From positions 1 to 64,000 of the forward strand of contig NZ_BBQI01000045.1 in the NCBI RefSeq assembly GCF_001652915.1: a stretch of 64,000 nt of DNA, given 5' to 3'. How positions within the stretch are numbered: position 1 is the stretch's first letter; the number at the start of each line of letters is the position of its first letter. A program made the position numbers and the translations under genes. This stretch comes from Cupriavidus sp. D384. GTDB taxonomy: Bacteria; Pseudomonadota; Gammaproteobacteria; Burkholderiales; Burkholderiaceae. Shown piece by piece: positions 50,650 through 62,452 of the stretch. The notes under the pieces were generated by a model. The model ran no database searches. It saw nothing but the letters and a program-made list of their open reading frames with translations, and was not told where the DNA came from.

Positions 50650-53394
50650 TCATGGCTTGCGCAGTGCTTCCAGTGCCTCGGGCCGGATCAGTTCCAGCCC
50701 GCGTGCCGCGTTGAACCCGTGGATCTCCTTGACGTCCAGCTTGCGCATGAACGCGATGGTCTCCGGCGTGATCACCTGACCGGGCACCATGATCGGAAAG
50801 CCCGGCGGATAGGGAATCACGAACTTGGCCGACACCAGTTCCGGCCCCTCGGCCAGCCGCTGGTCGATCAGCGGATCGTTGAGCTTGATGTATTCGCAGC
50901 ATTCGGACCGGTAGGCCAGGTAATACGCGGTACGCATATCCCCTTCAGGCGTCGCGCTCCGGCTGTCGAGCCGCAACGCGTTATGGAAGCGGCTGAAGTT
51001 CGGCAGGTCGGGCACATCCTCCACCAGCGACTTGACGCGCGCCGCAAACGTCGCGCGCTCGTTTTCGCCGCCCTCTTCCAGCCGGCGGTCGATGTCGCGC
51101 GACAGATCGGCCAGCGCCTTGATCAGATGCGCCAGGTCGCTGCGCGTGTTGTTGATGTTGATCTGCACCAGCACGCTGTTGCGCGACGTCTTGTTGATCT
51201 GGATATCGTACTTCTCGGCCAGCAGCCCCTTGAACTGGGTGCCGTCGTAGCCAGCATTGCCGCACAGCAGCGTGATGCGGGTGGGATCCAGGAAGAATTC
51301 GTCCTCGCGCATCGCCTGCGCGGTATCTGCCAGCGTCTTGCCCGGCATCGCGTAGTCGGCGTACCCAGATGCCCGGTACACCTCGGGAATCATCTCCGCC
51401 GGGGTCGCCGCGCGGAAGTACTTCGAGATCAGCGGATGTTCGTTGATCTCCTGCCGCATTTCGATGGCCAGCTGCAGCGCGCGCTGCACCAGTTCATAGC
51501 CTTCCAGTTCCATCTGACGGCGTGCCAGGTCGATCGACGCGATGATCTGCAGGTTCGGTGACGTCGACGTATGGGTGAAGAACGCCTCCTTGAACGGCGC
51601 CTCGACCTTGTGGAAGTCCTGGTCGGCCACCACGATGATCGACCCCTGCCGCAGCGCCGACATCGACTTGTGAATCGAATCGGTCTCGTACACGCGCACG
51701 CGCGTCACGTCCGGGTCGGGCAGCAGCGGCATGTCCAGCAGGCGGGCGTCCGTATCGGGAATATCCTTCACCGATGCCTTGAACGTCTCGTACTGCTCGC
51801 GGTAAGCCGGGTCACGCATCATCTTGCGCACCTTGTACGCGGCACCCATGGCGGTGCGCATGCGCAGCAGCGGCGAGAACCGCGCGTAGCCGAACCACGC
51901 CTCGTCCCACAGGAAGATCAGGTCGGGCTTGATCGCCAGGCACTCCAGCATGGTGCGCCGCACGTTGGCGATATGGCCGTCGAACGTGCAATTGGTCAGC
52001 ACCAGCATTCTTGCGCGATCGAGCTTGCCTTCGGCCTTCAACGCCAGCAGCGCCTGCTTGATGGGACGGATCGCCAGGCTGCCGTACATCGAATACTGGG
52101 TCAGCGGATAGGCGTCGATGTAGAGCGGCTGCGCGCCGGCCAGCACGATGCCGTAATGGTGCGACTTGTGGCAGTCGCGGTCGATCAGCACGATATCGCC
52201 CGGCGACAGCAACGCCTGGTGGACGATCTTGTTGGCCGTGGACGTGCCATTGGTCACGAAGAAGCTGCGGTCGCCGCCAAACGCGCGCGCAGCCTTTTCC
52301 TGCGCCCGCTTGATGTTGCCGGTGGGCTCCAGCAGGCTGTCCAGGCCGCCGGTCGTGGCCGACGATTCCGCCAGGAACAGGTTGGCGCCATAGAACTCGC
52401 CCATATCGCGAATCCAGTTCGACTTGAAGATCGACTTGCCGCGCGCCACCGGCAGCGCATGGAACGTGCCGATCGGCTTCTGCGCATAGTGCTTCAGGTT
52501 GTCGAAGTACGGCGTCTCGTAGCGGTCCTTCACGCCCTCCTGGATCGCCAGGTGGATTTCCATCGGTTCCTCGGCCCCATAGAAGATGCGCCGGATCGGC
52601 GCTGCCTCTTCCGAACCCGCCAGATGGCCGACGTCACGGTCGGTGGACAGGTACACGTCCAGTTCGGGCCGCAACCGCCGTATCACGCGTGCCAGCGTTG
52701 CACCCGTATCGCCAGCACCCGCATCGGTGCCCACCGGCGTGTTGCGCGTAATGATCTCGCGCAGGGCGGGCGACGTGAACTGCGAGGCAAACACAAAGCC
52801 GTCGACAATCACCACCGCTTGCAGGTTGTAGTTGAAGATGGCGGCCAGCAAGGCGTCCTCGAAGCTGCCCACCACGACGGTCTCGCACACGAACTGGTCG
52901 TCCTCGCGCCGCAGCCGCCGGAACGACGTGCGCAGGTCGTCCCACGTGGACGGCTCGCCTGCGGCGACGATCAGCACCTCGAAATACGGCTTGCGGCTTT
53001 GCCCCCTGCCGATCGACGGCGGCAGGAATTCCGGTAGCCGCGTCTCGCCCTCTTCCTCGACCAGCCACGCTTCGTGGCCGTCACGGTAGCTGTTGGACAG
53101 CAACGCGGTGCTGATGCGCCCCACCAGGCGCGCGAGCGCGTTCCAGTCGCGCTCGGCGAACCGGGTCTCCACCTGCGCGAAGATCTGTGTACCCGGATAG
53201 CCATTCAGCTGCTCCAGCGGCCGCAGCTCGTCCAGCACGTCGCGACACGGCCCCATCCACGATTCCGCCTGTTGCGGCGCCGCGGCCAGCGACTTTGCCA
53301 GCCGGTGCAGGGTACGCCAGCGGTCGATCCGGCCTTCGGATGCAGCCAGAAACTGGTGAAGGTCCCGCTTCGATGTCTGCTGGTCCACTTCCAT
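50650..53394 (-). CDS. Orn/Lys/Arg decarboxylase (group III PLP), with N-terminal extension
   Basis: 914 residues, longer than the 710-760 of AdiA/CadA. The first about 130 residues are an extra helical region. A receiver-like wing domain follows (FEVLIVAAGEPSTWDDLRTSF..VVIVDGFVFASQFTSPALREIITR). The catalytic core has FFVTNGTSTANKIVHQALLSPGDIVLIDRDCHKSHHYG, FLWDEAWFGYARFSP and the PLP Lys in YETDSIHKSMSALRQGSIIVV, followed by the small C-terminal domain (YPPGFPIMVPGQVI). It decarboxylates a basic amino acid, consuming a cytoplasmic proton. Arginine versus lysine or ornithine cannot be decided. GGAGACAGAAC precedes ATG 53394. It is divergent from asdA. Confidence 0.92.
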   Translation of the reverse strand: MEVDQQTSKRDLHQFLAASEGRIDRWRTLHRLAKSLAAAPQQAESWMGPCRDVLDELRPLEQLNGYPGTQIFAQVETRFAERDWNALARLVGRISTALLSNSYRDGHEAWLVEEEGETRLPEFLPPSIGRGQSRKPYFEVLIVAAGEPSTWDDLRTSFRRLRREDDQFVCETVVVGSFEDALLAAIFNYNLQAVVIVDGFVFASQFTSPALREIITRNTPVGTDAGAGDTGATLARVIRRLRPELDVYLSTDRDVGHLAGSEEAAPIRRIFYGAEEPMEIHLAIQEGVKDRYETPYFDNLKHYAQKPIGTFHALPVARGKSIFKSNWIRDMGEFYGANLFLAESSATTGGLDSLLEPTGNIKRAQEKAARAFGGDRSFFVTNGTSTANKIVHQALLSPGDIVLIDRDCHKSHHYGIVLAGAQPLYIDAYPLTQYSMYGSLAIRPIKQALLALKAEGKLDRARMLVLTNCTFDGHIANVRRTMLECLAIKPDLIFLWDEAWFGYARFSPLLRMRTAMGAAYKVRKMMRDPAYREQYETFKASVKDIPDTDARLLDMPLLPDPDVTRVRVYETDSIHKSMSALRQGSIIVVADQDFHKVEAPFKEAFFTHTSTSPNLQIIASIDLARRQMELEGYELVQRALQLAIEMRQEINEHPLISKYFRAATPAEMIPEVYRASGYADYAMPGKTLADTAQAMREDEFFLDPTRITLLCGNAGYDGTQFKGLLAEKYDIQINKTSRNSVLVQININNTRSDLAHLIKALADLSRDIDRRLEEGGENERATFAARVKSLVEDVPDLPNFSRFHNALRLDSRSATPEGDMRTAYYLAYRSECCEYIKLNDPLIDQRLAEGPELVSAKFVIPYPPGFPIMVPGQVITPETIAFMRKLDVKEIHGFNAARGLELIRPEALEALRKP

Positions 53395-55359
<1,965 letters not shown>

Positions 55360-55425
55360 TTGCGGTCACCTTGACCAGCCAGTCTCGCCGCAAACGCTGA
55401 GGTCCGATAACAGGAGGCAAATACC

Positions 55426-57114
55426 ATGACCTGGTTTGTTGATACGCTCAAGGCCTACCCGGAGATCGCCATTTTCCTGGCACTGGGAATTGGCTACTGG
55501 GTGGGCGGAAAGAGCTTCAAGGGCTTCAGCCTTGGGGCTGTGACGTCCACCCTGCTGGTAGCCATCGTTATCGGCATCCTCGGCGTGAAGATTTCCGCGA
55601 ACGTGAAGTCGGTCTTCTTCCTCATGTTCCTGTTCGCGGTCGGCTACGGGGTGGGTCCGCAATTCGTGCGCGGCATCGCCAGGGACGGGGTGCCGCAGGC
55701 GATCTTCGCAGTGATCCTGGCGGTGCTCTCGCTGGGGGCGTCGGTGGTGGCGGCCATGGTCGCCGGCTATGACCTCGGTTCTGCCGCCGGCCTGTTCGCC
55801 GGCTCGCAGACCATCTCGGCTTCGATGGGTCTGGCCACCGATGCCATCAACCGGCTGGGGCGCTCGCCGGAAGAGACCAAGATGCTGCTGGACGGCATGC
55901 CAATCGCCTATGCGGTGACGTACATCTTCGGTACCGTCGGGTCGGCCATCATCCTGGCCCAGATCGGGCCCAAGCTGCTGGGCATCGACCTGGTGGCCGC
56001 GTGCAAGGAGTACGAGCAGATGCTGGGCGCTGGCTCATCGGCTGGCGGGGGCACCGAATGGCATGATTTCGAGGTGCGCGCCTACTCCGTGGCACCCGAC
56101 AGCCAGTTCATCGGCAAGTCGGTTGGCGAGCTTGAAGCGGGCACGCACGACGGCGTGCGGGCCTTTATCGAGCGCATCCGGCGCAACGGCAAGATCATCG
56201 AGGTTGACCAGCACACGCTGATCGAACCGGGCGACGTGGTAGCCATCGGTGGCAAGCGCGACCAGATGATCCTGCGCCTGGGCCCGAGCGGCCGCGAGGT
56301 CGAAGACGCGGAGCTGCTCAATATCCAGACCGAAGGCGTCGACGTCTACATCACCAACAAGGAGGTGGACGGCAAGCCGCTGCAGGAACTGGCGCGCTGG
56401 CCTGGCGCGCGGGGTGTGTTCCTCAAGAAGATCAAGCGCGGCCCGACCGAGACCGTGATTCCGGTGCTGCCCAAGACCCAGCTCTATCGCGGCGACGTGA
56501 TCACGCTGGTGGGGCGCACGCAGGATATCAACGCCACCGCCAAGCAACTGGGCTACGTGGACCGCCCCACCACGGTCACCGACGTCGCCTTTGTCTCGCT
56601 GGCGATAACGGTTGGCGCGCTGATCGGCGCCATCGTGATCCATGTGTCGGGCATTCCGCTGACCATTTCGACGGCGGGCGGTTCGCTGATCGCCGGCATC
56701 ATCTTCGGCTGGTTCCGGGCAATTCATCCCACGTTCGGCCGCATTCCCGAGCCGACGCTCTGGTTCATGAACTCGGTCGGCCTGAACGTATTTATCGCGG
56801 TGGTGGGCATCTCGGCGGGGCCCGGCTTCATCGCCGGCCTGCAGAAACTGGGCGTGAGCCTGTTCCTGTGGGGCATCTTCGCCACCGCCGTGCCGCTCAT
56901 CATCGGCATGTTCCTGGCGAAGTTCGTGTTCCGCTTCCACCCGGCGCTGATCCTGGGCATCTGTGCCGGCGCGCGTACCACCACCGCGGCGCTGGGGATG
57001 GTCTGCGAAGCGGCCAAAAGCCAGGTGCCGGGGCTGGGCTATACCGTCACCTACGCGGTGGGCAACACGCTTTTGACGATCTGGGGGATGGTGGTGATCA
57101 TGATCCTTTCCTGA
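55426..57114 (+). CDS. aspT: Aspartate:alanine antiporter (AAEx family)
   Basis: 562 residues in the AspT layout: an N-terminal membrane block ([82 protein letters not shown]), a long central cytoplasmic loop with two RCK_C domains ([12 protein letters not shown]...[18 protein letters not shown] and [21 protein letters not shown]...[16 protein letters not shown]), and a C-terminal membrane block with [34 protein letters not shown] and [15 protein letters not shown]. It exchanges aspartate for alanine electrogenically. With asdA this makes proton-motive force and raises internal pH. The stop overlaps the next start by one base (TGATG). Confidence 0.95.
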   Translation: MTWFVDTLKAYPEIAIFLALGIGYWVGGKSFKGFSLGAVTSTLLVAIVIGILGVKISANVKSVFFLMFLFAVGYGVGPQFVRGIARDGVPQAIFAVILAVLSLGASVVAAMVAGYDLGSAAGLFAGSQTISASMGLATDAINRLGRSPEETKMLLDGMPIAYAVTYIFGTVGSAIILAQIGPKLLGIDLVAACKEYEQMLGAGSSAGGGTEWHDFEVRAYSVAPDSQFIGKSVGELEAGTHDGVRAFIERIRRNGKIIEVDQHTLIEPGDVVAIGGKRDQMILRLGPSGREVEDAELLNIQTEGVDVYITNKEVDGKPLQELARWPGARGVFLKKIKRGPTETVIPVLPKTQLYRGDVITLVGRTQDINATAKQLGYVDRPTTVTDVAFVSLAITVGALIGAIVIHVSGIPLTISTAGGSLIAGIIFGWFRAIHPTFGRIPEPTLWFMNSVGLNVFIAVVGISAGPGFIAGLQKLGVSLFLWGIFATAVPLIIGMFLAKFVFRFHPALILGICAGARTTTAALGMVCEAAKSQVPGLGYTVTYAVGNTLLTIWGMVVIMILS

Positions 57115-58184
57115 TGAACTGGCTTCTGATCTTTGTTCCTGTTTCGATTGCAATCGAAATTTTTGCCGCCGACCGTCATCTCCTGATCTTTGCCGTCTCG
57201 GCCCTGGCGATCCTGCCGCTTGCCGGCAGGATGGGCCACGCCACCGAGCAGCTGGCGGAGCATCTGGGAGAAGGCGTCGGCGGGCTGCTCAATGCGACGT
57301 TCGGCAACGCCGCCGAGCTGATCATCGCGCTGGTGGCGCTGCAGGCCGGGTTGCACGAGGTGGTGGAAGCGTCCATCGTCGGCTCGATCGTCGGCAACAT
57401 GCTGCTGGTGTTCGGCGCGGCCATGCTGGCCGGCGGCGTCCGCCACCACGAACAGCAGTTCAACCCGCGCGGCGCGCGGTCGCAGGCAACGATGCTGATT
57501 CTCTCTGCCGTTGCCCTGATCCTGCCGGCCACGTTCGAAGCCGTGGAAGGCGCCACGGTGTCGCTGCACCGGCTCAGCATTTCGATCTCGGTGGTCCTGC
57601 TGGCGGTCTACGCGCTCTACCTGGTGTTCTCGCTGATCACGCACCCGGCACTATTCCGGGCGGCCCCTGCACCGGCAGCGGCCGGCACCCAGCCTCAGCC
57701 CGATACACCCGCGCCCCGCGCATCGATAGGCCGGCCCATCGCCATGCTGGTGGTTGCCACGGCGGGCACCGCATGGATGAGCGAGATCATGGTCGGTGCC
57801 CTGGCACCCATGATGCAGCAGTACCGCCTGAGCGACATCTTCGTCGGGGCGTTCGTCGTGGCAATACTGGGCAATGCCGCCGAGCACGCCACCGCCATCA
57901 CGGCCGCGCTGAACAACCGCATGGACCTGTCATTCTCGATCGCGGTAGGCTCCAGCGTGCAGGTTGCCCTGTTCGTGGCACCGGTACTGGTGCTTGCCAG
58001 CCTTGTCATCGGGCCTTCGCCGATGGACCTGGCGTTCCGCCCGGCCCTGGTGCTGATCGTGGCCCTTTCCGTGCTGGTCACCGCCCAGATGGCAAACGAT
58101 GGCCACGCCGACTGGTTCAAGGGCGTACAACTGCTGGTGGTCTACTTCACGCTGGCGCTGACGTTCTTCTTCCTGCCGCACTAG
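57114..58184 (+). CDS. Calcium/proton exchanger, CaCA/CAX family
   Basis: 356 residues with about 10-11 membrane segments. The two inverted alpha-repeats show the CAX signature GGLLNATFGNAAELIIALVALQAG (repeat 1) and VGAFVVAILGNAAEHATAITAAL (repeat 2), both with GNAAE. VEASIVGSIVGNMLLVFGAAMLAGG and DLSFSIAVGSSVQVALFVAPVLVLAS are also conserved. It exchanges cytoplasmic Ca2+ or other cations for protons. The ATG overlaps the aspT stop by one base, so it is co-translated with the aspartate cycle. That is unusual company for a CAX gene and suggests shared pH or ion homeostasis. Confidence 0.94.
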   Translation: MNWLLIFVPVSIAIEIFAADRHLLIFAVSALAILPLAGRMGHATEQLAEHLGEGVGGLLNATFGNAAELIIALVALQAGLHEVVEASIVGSIVGNMLLVFGAAMLAGGVRHHEQQFNPRGARSQATMLILSAVALILPATFEAVEGATVSLHRLSISISVVLLAVYALYLVFSLITHPALFRAAPAPAAAGTQPQPDTPAPRASIGRPIAMLVVATAGTAWMSEIMVGALAPMMQQYRLSDIFVGAFVVAILGNAAEHATAITAALNNRMDLSFSIAVGSSVQVALFVAPVLVLASLVIGPSPMDLAFRPALVLIVALSVLVTAQMANDGHADWFKGVQLLVVYFTLALTFFFLPH

Positions 58185-58220
58185 CGCCGGGCATCACCAG
58201 CCACGGGTTTCGGGCAGCCG

Positions 58221-59195
58221 TCAGGAACCCTGGATGCCGCGCTTGCGGATGAAGTCACCCCAGACCTTCGACTCCGACATCGCACGCTGCTTGATGGCAT
58301 CGGCGCTGCCCACCACCGGGAACAGATACAACGATGCCAGCCTGGCCTTGATCTGCGGATCGGCCAGTGCCGCCTGCACTGCGGTGTTGAGCCGGGTCAC
58401 GATCCTGGGATCCAGGCCCGCCGGGCCCACCAGTGCGTACCAGCTTGGCATCAACGGCACATCGATGCCAGCCTCCTTGAGGGTCGGCACGTTCGGCAAT
58501 TCCTTCACGCGCTGCTGCCCGACGATGGCTACCGGCACCACCGTGCCGCCCGTTACCTGCGGCAGCGCTGCGCCCAGCACGCTCACCATCGCGTCGACCT
58601 CGCCCGCCACCACGCCAGTCAGCGCCGGGCCAGAGCCCTTGTAGGCCACATGGGTCATCTTCAGGCCCAGCTTGTCCGCCACGACTTCCATGGCCAGGTG
58701 CGTGGAATTGCCCACGCCGGCGCTGCTGAACGTGAGGCCGCCCGGCTTGTGCTTCGCCTTGTCGATGAAGCCCTGCATCGACGTAATGCCGCTGGCCTTG
58801 CTGGCAACGATCACGAACGGCGTGTCAACCACCGGCGAGATGAACGTGTAGTCCTTCTGCGGGTTGTACGGCAGCGACGCATACAGGTGCGGGTTGAAGC
58901 TGATCTGCGACACGCCCGTCAGCAGCACGGTGTAGCCATCCGGTGCCGCCTTGGCTACGGTGCTCATCGCCACGATGCCGTTCGCACCGGGGCGGTTGTC
59001 CACGACAATGGACTGCCCCAGGTCTTGCGACAGCCGGTCACTGAGCAGCCGCGCCACCACGTCGCCGCCCGAGCCGGCCGACTGCGGCACGATCATGCGG
59101 ATCGGCCGCGCCGGGTACGCATCCTGGGCCTGCACAGCGCCATGGCACAACACCGCCGAGGCGATGAACGCGGAAGCCATCAAACGTCGGTACAT
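58221..59195 (-). CDS. Bug/TctC-family binding protein, divergent from cocE-type hydrolase
   Basis: 324 residues from ATG 59195 (TTG 59198 also in frame). The signal peptide (LMASAFIASAVLCHGAVQAQ) is followed by YPARPIRMIVPQSAGSGGDVVARLLSDRLSQDLG, VDNRPGANGIVAMSTVAKAAPDGYTVLL, VAYKGSGPALTGVVAGEVDAMV and VKELPNVPTLKEAG. It is a periplasmic carboxylate or ester-related ligand receptor. It shares a 358-bp divergent region with a CocE-type hydrolase, and each gene has one copy of the same palindrome about 90-97 bp upstream, suggesting joint control. Confidence 0.95.
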   Translation of the reverse strand: MYRRLMASAFIASAVLCHGAVQAQDAYPARPIRMIVPQSAGSGGDVVARLLSDRLSQDLGQSIVVDNRPGANGIVAMSTVAKAAPDGYTVLLTGVSQISFNPHLYASLPYNPQKDYTFISPVVDTPFVIVASKASGITSMQGFIDKAKHKPGGLTFSSAGVGNSTHLAMEVVADKLGLKMTHVAYKGSGPALTGVVAGEVDAMVSVLGAALPQVTGGTVVPVAIVGQQRVKELPNVPTLKEAGIDVPLMPSWYALVGPAGLDPRIVTRLNTAVQAALADPQIKARLASLYLFPVVGSADAIKQRAMSESKVWGDFIRKRGIQGS

Positions 59196-59291
59196 CAATA
59201 CTCTCCAATCGAATCGAAGCCAGTCACGAAATATTCATGACGATGGTATGGATCTGCGCGACCCGCGACCAATACGGATTGTCGATGCCAA

Positions 59292-59308
59292 CATAGGCCG
59301 GGGCTATG
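59292..59308. promoter_or_regulatory. CATAG-N7-CTATG palindrome, bug-proximal copy
   Basis: CATAG (59292-59296) and CTATG (59304-59308) flank seven G/C bases, 97 bp upstream of the bug ATG. The same design recurs at 59448-59464 on the cocE side. Confidence 0.55.
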
Positions 59309-59444
59309 CCCTGGGCAAACCCTGAGACGACTGCCCATCCGTGGGGCCCCTGCGCACTATTGCAATGCAGCATCCCACCGCCAGGCACCGGCCTTGTGCC
59401 TGGCACGCAGGTTTTCACGCGCATTGGCGCACGGACGTCTGACG

Positions 59445-59467
59445 GGTCATAGGGCCGGCCTATGACC
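59445..59467. promoter_or_regulatory. CATAG-N7-CTATG palindrome, cocE-proximal copy (extended 9-bp arms)
   Basis: GGTCATAGG (59445-59453) and CCTATGACC (59459-59467) are perfectly complementary around GCCGG. The inner CATAG-N7-CTATG core (59448-59464) matches the bug-proximal copy. It ends 87 bp before the hydrolase ATG. The rest of the 358-bp divergent region (59196-59553) holds no convincing gene. Confidence 0.6.
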
Positions 59468-59553
59468 GGATCGGAATTTCGTCTTTCCGGAACCGGCGGG
59501 CCGCTCCGTACCATGGGGCCGTTATTCAGGCCCTTCCGCACAAGTACACCGTC

Positions 59554-61398
59554 ATGTCCGACATCGATACCCGTGGCAACGCGTGGCTGACCCCGCCGTC
59601 CGCCTATCTGGCAAGCCGCCCGTCCGCCTTCTCCGTACCGGCCCAGCCGGCCTCCTGCTATCTGCCCATGCGCGACGGCTGCCGCCTGGCCGCCGACGTG
59701 TACCTGCCGCAGCCGCTGCCGGGCACCGCCGCTCCCGAAGCCTTCCCCACCGTGGTGATCTTCACGCCGTACTACCGGCGCTTCCGCCTGTCCCGGCAGG
59801 GCGCGGAACCGAGCCCCAACGGCGCCAAGTACCGCGATGCCTTCGTGCCCAAGGGCTACGCCGTGGTCGTGGTCGATGTGCGCGGCACGGGCGCCAGCTT
59901 CGGCACGCGCGACGCGCTGCGGTCGCCCACCGAACGCGACGACTACTACGAAGTGGCCGAATGGATTGCCAGCCAGCCATGGTCGAACGGCAGGATCGGC
60001 TCCACCGGCATTTCCTATCTGGGCGCCGCGGCCTGCTTCCTGGCCAGTACCGGCCATCCGGCGGTCAAGGCCATCGCGCCGCTGTTCTCGGTATCCGATA
60101 TCTACAGCGAGCAGCTTTACCCGGGCGGCATGCTGTCCAAGGTCTGGGTGCAAGCCTATGACGAGCTGATGCTTGCACTGGACCAGGACCGCCGCGACCT
60201 GGTGGCCGGCTTTCCCTATTTCAACGACCCGACCTTCGAAGGCCCCGAGCGCACCGACGAAGACGCCGACGGCGCGCTGGTGGGCGCCGCGGTCGCCGAG
60301 CACCGCAACAATTTCACGCTGGCCGATCTGGCGCCCGAGTTCGCCTATCGCGATGGCGCCGCCTTCCATGACCCGTCGCTCGATTCCGGCAGCTGCAGCC
60401 CGTACCGGTATCTCGACGGCATCGCGCCCGACGTGGCCGTGTATTCGATCTCTGGCTGGTACGACGGCGGCGGCTACGCCAACGGCGCCATTACACGCTT
60501 CCTGTCGCTGCCGTCGCACGACAGCCGCCTGCTGCTGGGCCCCTGGGACCATGGTGCGCGTACCAACGTGTCGCCCTGGCGCGACCGCGCCGCGTCCGAC
60601 TTCCCGCTGCTGGGCGAAGTGCTGCGCTTCTTCGACCATCACCTCCTTGGCCTGCCCACCGGCCTGGAACGCGAAGCGCGCGTGCATTACCACAGCATCC
60701 ACGACAACCAGTGGCAACCGGCCGATGCCTGGCCGCCCGCCCCGGCCAGCACGCGGCTGCATTTGACCGATGGGGGGGTGCTGTCGGCCACACCGCAGCC
60801 AGGGGCCACCACGGCCACTACCCAGGTCAGCTTCGACTGGAGCACGGGCCGCCAGACGCGCTACGAGCGGCTGGGGGCCGCCAATATCGAGGACTACTAC
60901 GCCGACTGGGGCCCGCACCAAGCGGCACTGCCCCATTTCGACTCGGCGCCTCTGGCATCGCCGATGGCGATTGCGGGCCATGTGGTGGCACATCTGCAGG
61001 TGGCGTCGTCGCAGCCCGACGCGGCGGTGTTCGTCTACCTATCCGAAGTGGAAGCCGATGGCACGGTGCGCTATATCACCGAGGGCATGCTGCGCGCGTC
61101 CCACCGGAAGACGGAACCCTGCCCTGCGGAGTACCGCACGACCTGGCCCTATCGCGCGCACCGCCGTGCCGATGCCGAACGGCTGATCCCCGGCGAGCCC
61201 GTCGCGCTGGACTTCGCACTGCTTCCGATGGCGTGGACGCTGGCGGCAGGCAGCCGGCTGCGGGTGTCCATCGCGGGTGCCGACCGTGGCCACTTTCCGC
61301 AGGTACCTCATGGCCGCCCACCTTTGCTGACCCTGCACCTTGGCAGCGGCGGCTGCCATATCGACGTGCCCGTAGCCGCGCAGGCAAGCGGCCGCTGA
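59554..61398 (+). CDS. CocE/NonD-family (peptidase S15-like) alpha/beta hydrolase
   Basis: 614 residues. The catalytic nucleophile is in IGSTGISYLGAAACFLAS (GxSYxG), the acid in YSISGWYDGGGYANGAI and the His in LLLGPWDHGARTNVSPWRD. The N-terminus has LPMRDGCRLAADVYLPQP and KGYAVVVVDVRGTGASFGTRD. A C-terminal jelly-roll domain follows (FDSAPLASPMAIAGHVVAHLQVASSQPDAAVFVYLSEVEADGTVRYITEGMLRASHR...LAAGSRLRVSIAGADRGHFPQ). No signal peptide, so it is cytoplasmic. Family members cleave acyl esters (cocaine esterase, glutaryl-7-ACA acylase) or X-Pro peptides. The adjacent Bug gene suggests an imported ester or amide substrate. Confidence 0.93.
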   Translation: MSDIDTRGNAWLTPPSAYLASRPSAFSVPAQPASCYLPMRDGCRLAADVYLPQPLPGTAAPEAFPTVVIFTPYYRRFRLSRQGAEPSPNGAKYRDAFVPKGYAVVVVDVRGTGASFGTRDALRSPTERDDYYEVAEWIASQPWSNGRIGSTGISYLGAAACFLASTGHPAVKAIAPLFSVSDIYSEQLYPGGMLSKVWVQAYDELMLALDQDRRDLVAGFPYFNDPTFEGPERTDEDADGALVGAAVAEHRNNFTLADLAPEFAYRDGAAFHDPSLDSGSCSPYRYLDGIAPDVAVYSISGWYDGGGYANGAITRFLSLPSHDSRLLLGPWDHGARTNVSPWRDRAASDFPLLGEVLRFFDHHLLGLPTGLEREARVHYHSIHDNQWQPADAWPPAPASTRLHLTDGGVLSATPQPGATTATTQVSFDWSTGRQTRYERLGAANIEDYYADWGPHQAALPHFDSAPLASPMAIAGHVVAHLQVASSQPDAAVFVYLSEVEADGTVRYITEGMLRASHRKTEPCPAEYRTTWPYRAHRRADAERLIPGEPVALDFALLPMAWTLAAGSRLRVSIAGADRGHFPQVPHGRPPLLTLHLGSGGCHIDVPVAAQASGR

Positions 61399-61468
61399 CG
61401 CCGGGACGATGCCTGCCCCGGCACATGAAGTGCTAGAGTGGGCATCCCGTTCCCACGTTTTCGCAGTC

Positions 61469-62452
61469 ATGGATTTCCGGCAGCTTCGCTATTTCGCGCG
61501 CATCGTCGAACTCGAGAGCATTACCGCCGCGGCCGATGCGCTGCATATTGCCCAACCGTCGCTGAGCCAGCACGTGGTCAACCTGGAGGCCGAACTGGGC
61601 GCCAAGCTGCTGGTGCGCGGGCCATTTGGCGCGCGTCCCACCGAGACCGGCCAGATCCTGTACCGGCACGCCAAGATGGTGCTGCGCCAGATGGAAGAAG
61701 CGCATGCGGCCGTTCGGCATGGCCGCGATGTGCCGTCGGGCCATGTCCGCGTGGGCCTGCCGACCAGCACGTCGCGCGTGCTGGCCGTGCCGCTGCTGCA
61801 GTTCGTCACGCGCAGCGTGCCGGACGTGACGGTCGAGATCGTGGAAGGCAGCAGCGCCGACCTGGCCGAACTTGTCACGGCGCAGAAGCTCGACCTGTGC
61901 ATCGCCATGGATGCCCAGCAGCGTCCGAACATGCATCTCGTGCCGTTGCTGGACGAAGACCTGATGGCCGTAGGCCCGGCATCGGCGCAGCGCGACACGG
62001 CGCTGACGCTGGCCGAGATGGCCGCGTTGCCGCTGCTGCTGCCGAGCTTTCCCAATTCGGTACGGGTGCTGACCGACCGTGCCTTCGTGGCCGCCGGGCT
62101 CGAGCTGAAGCTTGTGGCCGAGACCAGCGCGGTGTCGGTGCTGCTGTCGGCGGTCAGCGCCGGCATGGGGTGGACCATCCTGCCCTGGAGCGCGCTGGCC
62201 ACCGAACCGCCGCAGGCGTTCGCGTGCGTGCCGATCTCCGATTCGTCGCTGGTGCGCCGCGTGTTCCTCTGCGTGGCAGGCGCCGCACGGCTCAGCCTGG
62301 CCTGCAAGACGGTGGAAGACGCGTTGCTGAAGCTGATTGTCGATGCCATCGCAACAGGCGCCTGGAAAGGCGTCAGCCCGCTGGGCAGCCTGACGGCCGC
62401 CGGCACGTCAGCCGCCGCCGTCGATCCGCCCGGCCTCGCTGCGAAGCAGTGA
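61469..62452 (+). CDS. LysR-family regulator downstream of the cocE-type hydrolase
   Basis: 327 residues. The HTH opening is MDFRQLRYFARIVELESITAAADALHIAQPSLSQHVVNLEAELGAKLLVRGPFGARPTETGQILYRHA. The ligand domain has GHVRVGLPTSTSRVLAVPLLQFVTRSVPDVTVEIVEGSSADLAELV and GMGWTILPWSAL, resembling Nac/CbbR-like nitrogen or aromatic regulators. ATG 61469 fits the family. An Ala-rich tail ends the protein. Its last 45 bp overlap the end of the convergent LysR gene. It is a candidate regulator of the cocE/bug pair, though a LysR would usually be divergent. Confidence 0.92.
   Translation: MDFRQLRYFARIVELESITAAADALHIAQPSLSQHVVNLEAELGAKLLVRGPFGARPTETGQILYRHAKMVLRQMEEAHAAVRHGRDVPSGHVRVGLPTSTSRVLAVPLLQFVTRSVPDVTVEIVEGSSADLAELVTAQKLDLCIAMDAQQRPNMHLVPLLDEDLMAVGPASAQRDTALTLAEMAALPLLLPSFPNSVRVLTDRAFVAAGLELKLVAETSAVSVLLSAVSAGMGWTILPWSALATEPPQAFACVPISDSSLVRRVFLCVAGAARLSLACKTVEDALLKLIVDAIATGAWKGVSPLGSLTAAGTSAAAVDPPGLAAKQ

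Noticed and set aside
59224-60993. 589-codon minus-strand frame opposite the CocE-type hydrolase
   Set aside because: The sense gene has a full catalytic triad and jelly-roll domain; the antisense product is low-complexity.
62408-62452. Overlap of two LysR genes as a sign of misassembly
   Set aside because: A 45-bp convergent overlap of the low-complexity tails is compatible with two real genes; both have complete HTH and ligand domains.
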